The translations under genes were made by a program, and so were the position numbers. A stretch of DNA of 64,000 nucleotides from Comamonas odontotermitis (lineage in GTDB: Bacteria > Pseudomonadota > Gammaproteobacteria > Burkholderiales > Burkholderiaceae_C): NCBI RefSeq assembly GCF_020080045.1, contig NZ_CP083451.1:3645001-3709000 (forward strand). Direction: 5' to 3'. The notes below the pieces were generated by a model that saw only the letters and a program-made list of their open reading frames with translations, made no database searches and was not told the origin of the DNA. The stretch's first letter is position 1; each line of letters starts with the position of its first letter. Shown here piece by piece: positions 34,853 to 45,676 of the stretch.

Positions 34853-37800
34853 ACCAGCACCCGCTCGATGCCGCCGTTATTGGCGCGCTGCACGTATTCG
34901 GGCATCCAGTTTTCACCCAGGATCTCGCGCGCCATCTCGACGACGATGTAGTCAGCCTCCAGCAGGCCGTTCTGCAGATCGTCCTGGTAGCGGTTGAGGC
35001 CCTGCAAGCAGCTCGGGCAGCTGGTCAGAATCTTGACGTTGTCCTTGGCGTCCACCTGGCCTGCATCGCGCAACTGGGCTTCGCCCTTGCGGATTTCCTC
35101 GGTCTTACGGAAGCGGATCTGGGTCGAGATATCGGGGCGGGTCACGCCCAGCGTGCCCGATTCGCCGCAGCAGCGCTCGCTCTTCAGCACGTTGTCACCC
35201 ACCAGCGCCTTCACGGTTTTCATCGGGTCCTGCTGCTTCATCGGCGTATGGCAGGGGTCGTGGTACAGGTATGCACTCTTGCCCTGCAAGGTCACGCCCT
35301 TTTCCAGCAGGTATTCATGGATGTCGATGATGCGGCAGCCCGGGAAGATCTTGTCGAACTGGTAGCCCTGCAGCTGGTCGTAGCAGGTACCGCAGCTCAC
35401 CACCACGGTCTTGATGTCCAGGTAGTTCAGCGTGGTTGCCACGCGGTGGAACAGCACCCGGTTGTCGGTGATCATCTTCTCGGCCTTGTCGAACTGGCCG
35501 CTGCCGCGCTGTGGATAACCGCAGCACAGGTAACCCGGCGGCAGCACGGTCTGCACACCGGCATGCCACAGCATGGCCTGCGTGGCAAGGCCCACTTGGC
35601 TGAACAGACGCTCCGAGCCGCAACCGGGGAAATAGAACACCGCCTCGGTTTCCGAATTGGTGGTTTTCGGGTCGCGGATGATGGGCACGTAATCCTTGTT
35701 CTCGATATCAAGCAAGGCGCGCGCCGTCTGCTTGGGCAAGCCGCCAGGCAGTTTCTTGTTGACGAAGTGGATCACCTGCTCCTTGATCGGCGCAGTGCCC
35801 ACGCTCGCTGGCGGGTGCGCGGTCTGGCGCCTGCCCAGGCCCTTGAGCACATCAACGGCCAGCCGCTGGGCCTTGAAGCCCACGCCCACCATGGTCTTGC
35901 GCAGCAGCTTGATGGTGTCGGGATTGGTGGCATTGAGCATGGCCATCGCCACCTTGTTGCCGGGGCGGAAGCTCTTCTTGCCCATCTGGCGCAGCAGATT
36001 GCGCATGTTCATGGTCACGTCGCCAAAGTCGATCTTGACCGGGCATGGCGTGGCGCACTTGTGGCAGACCGTGCAGTGGTCCGACACGTCCTCAAACTCC
36101 TGCCAATGGCGGATGGACACCCCACGGCGCGTCTGCTCCTCGTAGAGGAATGCCTCCACCAGCAGCGATGTCGCCAAAATCTTGTTGCGTGGCGAATACA
36201 GCAGATTGGCGCGCGGCACATGGGTGGCGCACACCGGCTTGCATTTGCCGCAGCGCAGGCAGTCCTTGACCGAATCAGCAATCGCGCCGATATGGCTTTG
36301 CTGCATGATGAGCGATTCATGCCCCATCAGGCCAAACGACGGCGTGTAGGCATTGGTCAGATCAGCATACATCAGCGATTTGCGCGATTTGTCGCCTTCG
36401 TGCGTCTGCTCCAGCAGCAGGCGGCGCTCCTCGGCCCGCAGCAGCTTGCCCTTGTTGAAGTGGCCGTGCGGGTCGATCTTGGCCTTATATTCGGCAAAGG
36501 GGCGCAGTTCGTCGTCGCTCAGGAACTCCAGCTTGGTGATGCCAATGCCATGCTCGCCCGAGATCACCCCACCCAGGCTGCGAGCCAGGGTCATGATGCG
36601 CGCCACCGCCGCATGGGCCGTGGTGAGCATCTCGTAGTCATCACTGTTGACGGGCAGGTTGGTGTGCACATTGCCATCCCCCGCGTGCATGTGCAGCGCC
36701 ACGAACACGCGGCCCTTGAGCACGCGCTGGTGGATGGCCACCACCTCGTCCATGATCGGCTGGTAGGCCGAGCCGGTGAAGATCGCAGCCAGCGGCGCGC
36801 GCAGATCGGCTTTCCAGCTCGCGCGCAGGGTATGGTCCTGCAGCAGGCGGAACTGGCCTTCCACGTTGTTCAGCCAACCCTGCCAGCGCCCATGCACCTC
36901 GGTCACCAGCGACAGGGCCTGCGCCACGCGGTCTTCCAGCAGTTCTGCGGACGGAATCTCGCTCGCGTCGTCCTGCTTGCCCAGCGGCAGTTGGCCATTG
37001 GCAAAAAAGGCGTGCAACTCGTCGCACAGCTTGATCTTGTTCTGCAGCGACAGCTCGATGTTGATGCGTTCGATGCCGTCGGTGTACTCGGCCATGCGCG
37101 GCAGCGGAATCACCACGTCTTCGTTGATCTTGAAGGCGTTGGTGTGGCGGCTGATGGCCGCCGTGCGCTTGCGGTCCAGCCAGAATTTCTTGCGCGCCTC
37201 GGGGCTGATGGCAATGAAGCCTTCACCGCTGCGCGAATTGGCGATGCGCACCACCTCGCTCGTCACGCGTGCCACGTCGTCCGGGTTGTCGCCCACGATG
37301 TCGCCAAACAGCACCATCTTGGGCAGGCCGCCGTGCTTCTTGCTCTTGGTGGAATAACCAACCGCCTTCAGGTAGCGGTCATCCAGGTGCTCCAGCCCCG
37401 CCAGCAGCACGCCCGAGCGCTTTTGCTCGGCGAACATATAGTCCTTGATCTCGACGATCGAAGGCACCGCATCCTTGGCATTGCCAAAGAACTCCAGGCA
37501 CACCGTGCGGGTGTGTTCCGGCATACGGTGCACCACCCAGCGCGCGCTGGTAATGAGGCCATCCGTGCCTTCCTTCTGCACGCCCGGCAGGCCCGAGAGG
37601 AACTTGTCGGTCACATCCTTGCCCAGACCTTCCTTGCGGAACTTGTAGCCCGGAATGTCGAGCCGCTCCGTGCGCAGCAGCTTCTTGCCTTCGGCATCGA
37701 GGTACTTCAGCTCGAAGCTAGCCATCTCGGCATCGTGGATCTTGCCCAGGTTGTGGTCCAGGCGCGTCACCTCCAGCCACTGCGCATCAGGCGTCACCAT

Positions 37801-38760
37801 GCGCCAGCTGGCCAGGTTGTCCAGCGCCGTCCCCCAGAGAACGGCCTTCTTGCCGCCTGCATTCATGGCGATGTTGCCGCCAATGCACGATGCCTCGATC
37901 GATGTCGGGTCCACGGCAAACACAAAACCACCGCGCTCGGCCGCATCGGCAACGCGCTGCGTCACCACCCCGGCCTGCGACCAGACCGTAGGCACCAAGT
38001 GATCCACACCGGGCAAAGACACCATCTCCACCTCGGTCATCTTTTCCAGCTTTTCGGTATTGATGACCGCGCTGCGCCAGGTCAGCGGAATCGCGCCACC
38101 CGTATAGCCGGTGCCGCCACCGCGCGGCACGATGGTCAGCCCCAGCTCGATACAGGCCCGCACGAGCCCAGCGATCTCTTCCTCGCCATCGGGCGTCAGC
38201 ACCACAAAGGGGTATTCGACGCGCCAGTCAGTGGCATCGGTCACATGGCTCACGCGCGAGAGGCCATCGAACTTGATGTTGTCCTTGGCCGTAATGCGCC
38301 CCAGGGTGCGCTGCACCTTGCGGCGCAGCTCCGTGGCCTCCTGCAGGGTTGTATCGAATTCGGACACTGCAACCTGGGCGGCTTCAATCAACTGCCCCAC
38401 CAGCGCATCGCGCGCAGCGTCTTCTGCGGGTGCGCGGCGTTTCTGCACCTCGGCCAGGCGGTGGTGCAAGGCTTCCACCAGTTGCTTGCGGCGGCCGGGG
38501 TTGTGCAGCAGGTCATCCTGCAGGTAGGGGTTGCGCTGCACCACCCAGATATCGCCCAGCACTTCATAGAGCATGCGGGCCGAGCGGCCCGTCTTGCGCT
38601 CCTGGCGCAGCTGGCCCAGCAGGTTCCATGCATCGAAACCCAGCAGGCGAATCACGATTTCACGGTCGGAGAACGAGGTGTAGTTGTAGGGAATCTCGCG
38701 AAGACGGGCTGGCCCGTCGACCTGTGCTTGCAAGGTAGCCAGCGCAATCGGTGCATTCAT
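34849..38760 (-). CDS. Giant FAD-linked oxidase/Fe-S protein (DUF3683-GlcD-GlpC fusion)
   Basis: A single 1303-residue flavoprotein. From the N-terminus: a DUF3683 domain (about 1-170); an FAD-binding domain with [11 protein letters not shown] at 212-222; an FAD-oxidase C-terminal region with [14 protein letters not shown] and [14 protein letters not shown]; a 4Fe-4S ferredoxin pair ([11 protein letters not shown] near 833, [12 protein letters not shown] near 894); and two CCG domains (PGCGSERL to LCCGYP near 1050-1080, DPCHTP to ERCCGESG near 1175-1195) as in GlpC and LutA. It resembles a D-lactate, glycolate or D-2-hydroxyglutarate dehydrogenase fused to its Fe-S subunit, passing electrons to quinone. 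The substrate is not known. ATG 38760 is preferred over an extension to 38835. Confidence 0.88.
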   Translation of the reverse strand: MNAPIALATLQAQVDGPARLREIPYNYTSFSDREIVIRLLGFDAWNLLGQLRQERKTGRSARMLYEVLGDIWVVQRNPYLQDDLLHNPGRRKQLVEALHHRLAEVQKRRAPAEDAARDALVGQLIEAAQVAVSEFDTTLQEATELRRKVQRTLGRITAKDNIKFDGLSRVSHVTDATDWRVEYPFVVLTPDGEEEIAGLVRACIELGLTIVPRGGGTGYTGGAIPLTWRSAVINTEKLEKMTEVEMVSLPGVDHLVPTVWSQAGVVTQRVADAAERGGFVFAVDPTSIEASCIGGNIAMNAGGKKAVLWGTALDNLASWRMVTPDAQWLEVTRLDHNLGKIHDAEMASFELKYLDAEGKKLLRTERLDIPGYKFRKEGLGKDVTDKFLSGLPGVQKEGTDGLITSARWVVHRMPEHTRTVCLEFFGNAKDAVPSIVEIKDYMFAEQKRSGVLLAGLEHLDDRYLKAVGYSTKSKKHGGLPKMVLFGDIVGDNPDDVARVTSEVVRIANSRSGEGFIAISPEARKKFWLDRKRTAAISRHTNAFKINEDVVIPLPRMAEYTDGIERINIELSLQNKIKLCDELHAFFANGQLPLGKQDDASEIPSAELLEDRVAQALSLVTEVHGRWQGWLNNVEGQFRLLQDHTLRASWKADLRAPLAAIFTGSAYQPIMDEVVAIHQRVLKGRVFVALHMHAGDGNVHTNLPVNSDDYEMLTTAHAAVARIMTLARSLGGVISGEHGIGITKLEFLSDDELRPFAEYKAKIDPHGHFNKGKLLRAEERRLLLEQTHEGDKSRKSLMYADLTNAYTPSFGLMGHESLIMQQSHIGAIADSVKDCLRCGKCKPVCATHVPRANLLYSPRNKILATSLLVEAFLYEEQTRRGVSIRHWQEFEDVSDHCTVCHKCATPCPVKIDFGDVTMNMRNLLRQMGKKSFRPGNKVAMAMLNATNPDTIKLLRKTMVGVGFKAQRLAVDVLKGLGRRQTAHPPASVGTAPIKEQVIHFVNKKLPGGLPKQTARALLDIENKDYVPIIRDPKTTNSETEAVFYFPGCGSERLFSQVGLATQAMLWHAGVQTVLPPGYLCCGYPQRGSGQFDKAEKMITDNRVLFHRVATTLNYLDIKTVVVSCGTCYDQLQGYQFDKIFPGCRIIDIHEYLLEKGVTLQGKSAYLYHDPCHTPMKQQDPMKTVKALVGDNVLKSERCCGESGTLGVTRPDISTQIRFRKTEEIRKGEAQLRDAGQVDAKDNVKILTSCPSCLQGLNRYQDDLQNGLLEADYIVVEMAREILGENWMPEYVQRANNGGIERVLV

Positions 38761-39231
38761 GGATGAAACCTGTACGGGAGCGTGGGGCTCCCTGGGAGTT
38801 GGCAGTGGGGGCACCGATTTTATGACATGGGGCAATTACGCATGGCTCCAGCCCGCAAAAGCAGATATGTCGCTCCAGTTCTCCAAGATCAAAGCCTTTT
38901 CCCAGCACCAGGAATTTTCTCTATTTTTCTCATTTGATCGAATTTGAGCATTTAATCGGGTCGGGACATGCCTAACACAGATGTTTGACCCCCTTGTGTG
39001 ACAGCCCCAACGATGGACTAGGCAAATTCCCGGGTGGTTACATTTTTTCTTTCAACCTAGAATACAGCCTGTCTTACAATCGTAACGTCTTGTATTTGTT
39101 GACGCTGTATGCCTGTACAACCGGGTTTCCCCAGTTGCTTCACCAACGGCGATATGCCACAACGTCACAGAACATTCACAAACGCCTCATACGATTCGTT
39201 TTTGAGCGTTTTTCATAACCCAGGAGCATTC
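38761..39231. promoter_or_regulatory. 471-bp divergent control region before ugpB
   Basis: This gap separates the divergent FAD/Fe-S gene and ugpB and holds no convincing gene. Candidate elements are -10-like TAGAAT (39058-39063) and TACAAT (39075-39080), neither with a good -35, and TCACA repeated about 11 bp apart near 39165-39180, a spacing that suits PhoB direct repeats, though no clear Pho box is seen. It is more AT-rich than its flanks. An AGGAG ribosome site lies at about 39222-39226, just before ugpB. Confidence 0.45.
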
Positions 39232-40548
39232 ATGCACTTCAAGCGTTTGGCCATCGCTGCCGGTATCGCAGCCACCACAAGCCTGTCCGCCCATGCAGTC
39301 ACCGACATCCAATGGTGGCATTCCATGACCGCCGTGAACAATGAGTGGGTCAACGATCTGGCCAAGGAGTTCAATGAAAGCCAGAAGGAATACAAGATTG
39401 TTCCTACCTACAAGGGCGCCTACGACGAATCGATGACCGCTGCCATCGCGGCCTTCCGCTCGGGCAACGCGCCAGACATCCTGCAGGTGTTCGAAGTGGG
39501 CACCGCCACCATGATGGCCTCCAAGGGCGCCACCGTGCCCGTGGGCAAGGTGATGGCCGACGCTGGCGTCACCTTTGACCCCAAGGCCTACATCCCTGCC
39601 GTGGCCGGTTACTACACCGCCCCTAATGGCCAGATGCTGAGCTTCCCCTTCAACAGCTCGACCACCATCTTCTATTACAACAAGGACGCCTTCAAGAAGG
39701 CCGGCCTGAACCCCGACAAGGCCCCCACCACCTGGCCTGAAGTGTTTGAAGCTGCCAAAAAGCTCAAGGCAAGCGGCCACAGCTGCCCCATGACCCTGGC
39801 ATGGCAAGGCTGGACCCAGCTGGAATCCTTCTCCACCTGGCACAACGTCGAGTTCGCCACCGAGCAAAACGGCCTGAGCGCCAATGGCTACAAGGCGCGC
39901 ATGAAGATCAATTCGCCCCTGCACGTCAAGCACATCGACAATCTGGCCGCAGCAGCCAAGGCTGGCGAGTTTGTCTACAAGGGCCGTGGCTCGATTCCTC
40001 AGGCATCGTTCACCGCTGGTGAATGCGCAATGATCCAGACCTCGTCGGGCTTCTACGGTGATGTGGCCAAGAACGCCAAGTTCGCCTACGGCCTGTCGAC
40101 CCTGCCTTACTACTCTGATGTCAAGGGCGCGCCTCAGAACACCGTGATCGGCGGCGCCTCGCTGTGGGTGATGGCAGGCAAGTCGGCCGACCACTACAAG
40201 GGCGTGGCCAAGTTCTTCGAATTCCTGTCGCAGACCAAGGTGCAGGCCGCCTCGCACCAGCGCACCGGCTACCTGCCTGTGACCATGGCTGCCTATGACC
40301 TGACCGAAAAGTCCGGCTTCTACCAGAAGAACCCTGGCACCGACACGGCCGTGACGCAGATGATCCGCAAGGTGACCGACAACTCGCGCGGTATCCGCCT
40401 GGGCAACTACGTACAGATCCGTACTATTGAGGACGAAGAACTCGAGCAGGTCTGGGCTGGCAAGAAGAGCGGCAAGGAAGCGCTGGACTCCATCGTGACC
40501 CGCGGCAACGAGCTGCTCACCCGCTTCGAGAAATCGTACAAGAAGTAA
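39232..40548 (+). CDS. ugpB: sn-Glycerol-3-phosphate ABC transporter substrate-binding protein UgpB
   Basis: The periplasmic receptor, 438 residues. A Sec signal peptide ends near SLSAHA (about residue 22). The mature protein shows the UgpB features IQWWHSMTAVNNEWVNDLAKEFNES, the substrate-lid segment SFPFNSSTTIFYYNKDAFKKAGL and GGASLWVMAGK. ATG 39232 follows an AGGAG ribosome site; an in-frame extension upstream lacks a signal sequence and is rejected. It is the first gene of ugpBAECQ, and the terminator-like hairpin at 40621-40643 would keep its level above the permeases. Confidence 0.96.
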   Translation: MHFKRLAIAAGIAATTSLSAHAVTDIQWWHSMTAVNNEWVNDLAKEFNESQKEYKIVPTYKGAYDESMTAAIAAFRSGNAPDILQVFEVGTATMMASKGATVPVGKVMADAGVTFDPKAYIPAVAGYYTAPNGQMLSFPFNSSTTIFYYNKDAFKKAGLNPDKAPTTWPEVFEAAKKLKASGHSCPMTLAWQGWTQLESFSTWHNVEFATEQNGLSANGYKARMKINSPLHVKHIDNLAAAAKAGEFVYKGRGSIPQASFTAGECAMIQTSSGFYGDVAKNAKFAYGLSTLPYYSDVKGAPQNTVIGGASLWVMAGKSADHYKGVAKFFEFLSQTKVQAASHQRTGYLPVTMAAYDLTEKSGFYQKNPGTDTAVTQMIRKVTDNSRGIRLGNYVQIRTIEDEELEQVWAGKKSGKEALDSIVTRGNELLTRFEKSYKK

Positions 40549-40620
40549 TCCTTTCACGGACTCGCATCTGCCCTGTCTACACGGGGTGGATGCAGGCCTG
40601 ATCCCGCCCTCCGGACGCTG

Positions 40621-40643
40621 AAAAAAGCTCCGGCGGCTTTTTT
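40621..40643 (+). terminator. Terminator-like hairpin between ugpB and ugpA
   Basis: An 8-bp stem AAAAAAGC/GCTTTTTT with a 7-nt loop, the right arm being a T-run. Partial termination would give more UgpB receptor than channel subunits. Confidence 0.65.
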
Positions 40644-40659
40644 GTTTTTAAGCTCCATT

Positions 40660-41541
40660 ATGGAAAAACGCGTCCTTTTCCGATCCAAGTGGCTACCCTG
40701 GGTGCTGATAGCACCGCAGCTGCTGATCATCGGCATTTTCTTTTTCTGGCCCGCCGCGCAGGCAGTGCTGCAGTCGTTCCAGATGGAAGACGCTTTCGGC
40801 ATGAGTACGGAATGGGTCGGCCTCGACAACTTCCGCACCCTTTTCGCCGACCCGACCTATCTCGACTCGTTCTACCGCACCGCCATCTTCTCAGTACTGG
40901 TTGCGGGCATCGGCATTGCCTCATCGCTGGCACTTGCCATTTTTGCGGACCGCATCGTGCGCTTCGCCATGGTCTACAAGACCTTGCTCATCATTCCCTA
41001 TGCCGTGGCACCCGTGATCGCTGGCGTGCTGTGGATCTTCATGTTCTCGCCATCCATCGGCGTGGTGGCCTATTTCCTCGACAAGCTGGGCTATACCTGG
41101 AACCACCTGATGAACGAAAACCAGGCCATGGCGCTGATCGTGCTGGCCTCGGTGTGGAAGCAGATCTCGTACAACTTCCTGTTCTTCCTGGCTGGCCTGC
41201 AGTCCATCCCCAAGGCGTTGATCGAAGCTGCCTCCATTGATGGTGCCGGTCCATGGCGCCGTTTCTGGAACATCCAGCTGCCACTGCTCTCACCCACCAC
41301 CTTCTTCCTGCTGGTGATCAACATCGTCTACGCCTTTTTTGACACCTTCGGCATCATCGATGCGGCCACCCATGGCGGCCCCGGCCAATCGACCTCGATT
41401 CTGGTCTACAAGGTGTATCTGGACGGTTTCAAGGCGCTTGACCTGGGTGGATCGGCCGCGCAGTCGGTGATCCTGATGTGTATCGTTGTTGTGCTGACTG
41501 TGATCCAGTTCCGCTACGTTGAAAAGAAAGTGCAGTACTGA
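40660..41541 (+). CDS. ugpA: sn-Glycerol-3-phosphate ABC transporter permease UgpA
   Basis: An inner-membrane channel subunit of 293 residues with six transmembrane helices and the EAA loop [23 protein letters not shown] 40660 is preferred over a TTG at 40642 that lies in the T-run of the hairpin. It is separated by 2 bp from ugpE, so the permease pair is tightly coupled. Confidence 0.95.
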   Translation: MEKRVLFRSKWLPWVLIAPQLLIIGIFFFWPAAQAVLQSFQMEDAFGMSTEWVGLDNFRTLFADPTYLDSFYRTAIFSVLVAGIGIASSLALAIFADRIVRFAMVYKTLLIIPYAVAPVIAGVLWIFMFSPSIGVVAYFLDKLGYTWNHLMNENQAMALIVLASVWKQISYNFLFFLAGLQSIPKALIEAASIDGAGPWRRFWNIQLPLLSPTTFFLLVINIVYAFFDTFGIIDAATHGGPGQSTSILVYKVYLDGFKALDLGGSAAQSVILMCIVVVLTVIQFRYVEKKVQY

Positions 41542-41543
41542 TC

Positions 41544-42395
41544 ATGGTGGACCGCAACCCCTGGCTTAGTTTCTTCTCGCATGCCGTGCTCATCCTCGGC
41601 GTGGCACTCGTGGCCTTCCCGCTGTATCTGGCGCTGGTGGCTTCGACGCACACCTCTACCGAAATCGTGCAGGCGCCTATGCCGCTGCTGCCCGGCACCC
41701 ACATGTGGGAAAACTACAAGGAAGCGCTGCTGGGCTCCGGCAAGCTCGGCTCCAACACCAATGTAGTGCACATGATGTGGGTGAGTTTCGTGGTCGCCAT
41801 GATCATCACCGTGGGCAAGATCGCGATCTCGCTGCTGTCGGCGTTCGCCATCGTCTACTTCCGCTTCCCCTTCAAGATGGTCTGCTTCTGGGCGATCTTC
41901 CTGACGCTGATGCTGCCTGTGGAAGTGCGTATCCTGCCCACGTACAAGGTCGTGGCCGAGCTGGGCCTGCTCAACAGCTACGCGGGTCTGTCCCTGCCGC
42001 TGATCGCCTCGGCGACCGCCACCTTCCTGTTCCGACAGTTCTTCCTGACGGTGCCGGACGAACTGGTAGAAGCAGCGCGCATTGACGGCGCCGGTGCCAT
42101 GCGCTTTTTCAAGGACATCCTGGTACCCCTGTCCAAGACCTCGATCGCGGCCCTGTTCGTGATCCAGTTCATCTACGGCTGGAACCAGTACCTCTGGCCG
42201 CTTCTGATGACCACCTCGGAGGACATGTACCCCGTGGTCGTCGGTATCAAGCGCATGGTTGCTGGCGGCGGTGAAGCTGCCATCGACTGGAACATCGTGA
42301 TGGCCACGGCCATTCTCGCCATGCTGCCGCCAACCTTGGTGGTGATGCTGATGCAAAAGTGGTTTGTCAAAGGCCTGGTGGATACCGAAAAGTAA
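41544..42395 (+). CDS. ugpE: sn-Glycerol-3-phosphate ABC transporter permease UgpE
   Basis: The second channel subunit, 283 residues with six transmembrane helices. The EAA loop reads [22 protein letters not shown], and the long periplasmic N-terminal loop contains the [16 protein letters not shown] segment typical of UgpE. The ATG begins 2 bp after the ugpA stop. Confidence 0.95.
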   Translation: MVDRNPWLSFFSHAVLILGVALVAFPLYLALVASTHTSTEIVQAPMPLLPGTHMWENYKEALLGSGKLGSNTNVVHMMWVSFVVAMIITVGKIAISLLSAFAIVYFRFPFKMVCFWAIFLTLMLPVEVRILPTYKVVAELGLLNSYAGLSLPLIASATATFLFRQFFLTVPDELVEAARIDGAGAMRFFKDILVPLSKTSIAALFVIQFIYGWNQYLWPLLMTTSEDMYPVVVGIKRMVAGGGEAAIDWNIVMATAILAMLPPTLVVMLMQKWFVKGLVDTEK

Positions 42396-42446
42396 TCCCC
42401 CGTCTTACCCATCCACCATCTTTGACCGATTGAAAAAAAACCCGTT

Positions 42447-43454
<1,008 letters not shown>

Positions 43455-43535
43455 AACAGCAGCGAGTCGACGTGCGGCGCCTCAGGCCTGTTCTGAGGCA
43501 GCCACCACGGCCTGCCATGCAACGCAACGCACAAC

Positions 43536-43569
43536 AAGCGCCCAAACTCATACTTTGCGGCGCTTTTTT
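43536..43569 (+). terminator. Probable terminator after ugpC
   Basis: A 7-bp stem AAGCGCC/GGCGCTT with a 16-nt loop and a T-run; upstream, GCCTCAG/CTGAGGC forms a further 7-bp stem. Some read-through into ugpQ is possible. Confidence 0.6.
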
Positions 43570-43633
43570 ACGCACTGCGGTTGATGTTTTTGCCAAAGGT
43601 CTATAGTCAAACACAGCTTTTTAGCCCGTCCCT

Positions 43634-43655
43634 CAAGCGCCAAAAGCTACTAAAT
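43634..43655 (+). repeat. Recurring half-palindrome, copy before ugpQ
   Basis: caagcgccaaaagctactaa is a degenerate copy of the half-site, directly upstream of the ugpQ start. Confidence 0.4.
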
Positions 43656-43675
43656 TGATAGTATTCGAGAACGCC

Positions 43676-44449
43676 ATGACACCCTCCACCCACTGGCCCT
43701 ATCCCCGCTGGATCGCCCACCGCGGCGCTGGCAAGCTTGCGCCCGAAAACACCATGAGCGCCTTCCGCCTGGGCGCATCCTTTGGCTACCGCATGTTCGA
43801 GTGCGATGCCAAGCTCAGCAGCGACGGAGTGCTGTTTCTGATGCACGATGCTGATTTGAAGCGCACCACCAATGCCCAGGGCACGGGCAGCGACCTCAGC
43901 ATGGGCGCGCTGGCCCAACTCGACGCCGGCAGTTGGCATTCGCGCAGCCATGCGGGCGAGAACCTGCCCACACTGGAAGCCCTGGCACGCTGGTGCTTGG
44001 CCAACCAGCATTTCCTCAATGTCGAGATCAAACCCACGCCCGGCCAGGAACTGGAAACCGGCCGTGCCACTGGCGCGCTGATGAACCGCATCTGGCCCCA
44101 AAATGTGGTGCCGCCGCTTTTCACCTCGTTCAAGCCCGATTCGCTGCGGGGCGCCCGCGAGGTTGCACCACACATCCCGCGCGGTCTGCTGGTGGACAAG
44201 TTTGCCGATGGTTCGGGCGAAGCCGACCTGCAACTGGCCGTGGAACTGGGCTGCCAGGCCCTGGTGCTCAATCATGCGCTGTGGAACACCGCGCTGGTAG
44301 CCAAGGTGCACGCCGCTGGCCTCTACTGCAGCAGCTACACCGTCAACGACGAATGGGCGGCCCAACGCCTGATCGATCTGGGCACGGACGGCATCATCAC
44401 CGACCGGGTCGACCTGTTCAGCCCCGCCCAGGACGGCCCGAAGCTATGA
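43676..44449 (+). CDS. ugpQ: Glycerophosphodiester phosphodiesterase UgpQ
   Basis: A cytoplasmic GDPD-fold enzyme of 257 residues that releases glycerol-3-phosphate from glycerophosphodiesters imported by the Ugp system. Catalytic features are present: WIAHRGAGKLAPENT with the first His-Arg, ECDAKLSSDGVLFLMHD with the metal-binding Glu/Asp and second His, NVEIKPTPG. ATG 43676 is preferred over a TTG at 43655. The arrangement ugpBAECQ matches E. coli. Confidence 0.95.
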   Translation: MTPSTHWPYPRWIAHRGAGKLAPENTMSAFRLGASFGYRMFECDAKLSSDGVLFLMHDADLKRTTNAQGTGSDLSMGALAQLDAGSWHSRSHAGENLPTLEALARWCLANQHFLNVEIKPTPGQELETGRATGALMNRIWPQNVVPPLFTSFKPDSLRGAREVAPHIPRGLLVDKFADGSGEADLQLAVELGCQALVLNHALWNTALVAKVHAAGLYCSSYTVNDEWAAQRLIDLGTDGIITDRVDLFSPAQDGPKL

Positions 44450-44553
44450 AGAATGGAGCAGACAGCGTTTTTTCCATTTGATTTTTTGAATGAAAAGTCA
44501 TAAAAACCATGGAGTGACGTGCGCAAACTGCTCCTGTCTTGATCGCACCCTCA

Positions 44554-44580
44554 AAAAAGCCCGGCAATGCCGGGCTTTTT
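44554..44580. terminator. Bidirectional terminator between ugpQ and the TctC gene
   Basis: A perfect 12-bp stem AAAAAGCCCGGC/GCCGGGCTTTTT around AAT; T-runs on both strands serve the two convergent genes. Confidence 0.92.
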
Positions 44581-44597
44581 CGCCAAAGTGCCTGGCC

Positions 44598-45572
44598 TCA
44601 GTCCATCTTGGTACCCGATGCCTTGACGGCCGCCGCCCAACGCGGCATTTCGCCCGTCAGGAATTTGGCGAACGCATCGGCGCCCAGGAAAGCAGGATCA
44701 GCGCCCTGCTCTACCATTCGCCCGCGCACATCGGGCATCTGCATCACCTGGCCAAAGGCACTGCTGAGCTTGGCCACCACCTCCTTGGGCGTACCAGTGG
44801 GGGCGAGGAAACCATAGAAACCCACCACCTCGAAGCCCTTGAGCCCGCTTTCGATGGCGGTAGGCACTTCGGGCAGCGCAGGGTTGCGCTCCTTGCTGGT
44901 CACGGCCAGTGCACGCACCTTGCCTTGCTTGTGGTAGGCGGCCGCCTGCGGAATGCTCTCGGCCATGAACTGGACCTGGCCACCCACCAGATCGGTGAAA
45001 GCCGGTGCGCTGCCCTTGTATGGGATATGAACCAGATCAAGACTGGTCGTGCTCTTGAACATCTCGGGCACCAGATGGCTGATACCACCATTGCCCGCCG
45101 AACCGAAGTTGACCTTGCCAGGATTGGCCTTGGCATAGGCAATGAACTCCTGCAGATTCTGGGCCGGCACCTTGTTGTTGACCAGCAACGCCAGCGGCTG
45201 CATCGCCGTGCGCGCCACCGGCGTGAAATCCTTCAAGGTGCTGTAAGGCAGCTTGGGATAGAGCGCCGGGTTGATCACCATCACACCAGTATTGGCGAGC
45301 ATCAAGGTGTAGCCGTCGGCGGGCGACTTCATCACATCCTGCGCACCCACCGCACCACCTGCGCCGGGCTTGTAATCCACGATGATGGGCTGGCCCAGCA
45401 CGCCCTGGAGCTTGTCGGTCAGCAGACGGGCATGCTGATCCAGCGGACCGCCAGCCGGAAAGCCGATGACGACGCGTATCGGCTTGGTGGGAAACGGCTG
45501 CTGCGCCTGCGCAGCGGTCACAAATGCCAGCCCAGCCACGACGGACAGGCCGATCAACACAAATTTCTTCAT
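44598..45572 (-). CDS. Bug/TctC-family periplasmic solute receptor
   Basis: A receptor of 324 residues with a Sec signal peptide ending TAAQA (about 23) and the Bug-family signatures PIRVVIGFPAGGPLDQHARL and KPGAGGAVGAQDV. Such receptors bind carboxylates and feed TctAB transporters. No TctA or TctB gene is in the window, so it is an orphan, which is common in Comamonadaceae with many Bug genes. ATG 45572 places the signal peptide at the N-terminus. The ligand is unknown. Confidence 0.92.
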   Translation of the reverse strand: MKKFVLIGLSVVAGLAFVTAAQAQQPFPTKPIRVVIGFPAGGPLDQHARLLTDKLQGVLGQPIIVDYKPGAGGAVGAQDVMKSPADGYTLMLANTGVMVINPALYPKLPYSTLKDFTPVARTAMQPLALLVNNKVPAQNLQEFIAYAKANPGKVNFGSAGNGGISHLVPEMFKSTTSLDLVHIPYKGSAPAFTDLVGGQVQFMAESIPQAAAYHKQGKVRALAVTSKERNPALPEVPTAIESGLKGFEVVGFYGFLAPTGTPKEVVAKLSSAFGQVMQMPDVRGRMVEQGADPAFLGADAFAKFLTGEMPRWAAAVKASGTKMD

Positions 45573-45592
45573 CGAGTGTCTCCCACAGGTTG

Positions 45593-45620
45593 TTATCAAA
45601 AGAGAAGCTTGCAGCGCAAG
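45593..45620 (-). repeat. Recurring half-palindrome, copy upstream of the TctC gene
   Basis: A degenerate copy (ttatcaaaagagaagcttgc, then AGCGCAAG) in the gap before the TctC gene. Confidence 0.35.
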
Positions 45621-45676
45621 TTCTGCCTTATTTATAACGATAAAACTGCCTAAAAACCTTTTACGGCAAGCGTCAG

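Noticed and set aside
35248..38766. A 1172-codon open frame on the plus strand across the FAD/Fe-S gene
   Set aside because: It mirrors the real gene and has shadow-type composition without conserved motifs.
39075..39095. Pho box before ugpB
   Set aside because: CTGTC-like motifs are present, but the second repeat matches poorly; kept only as a weak note.
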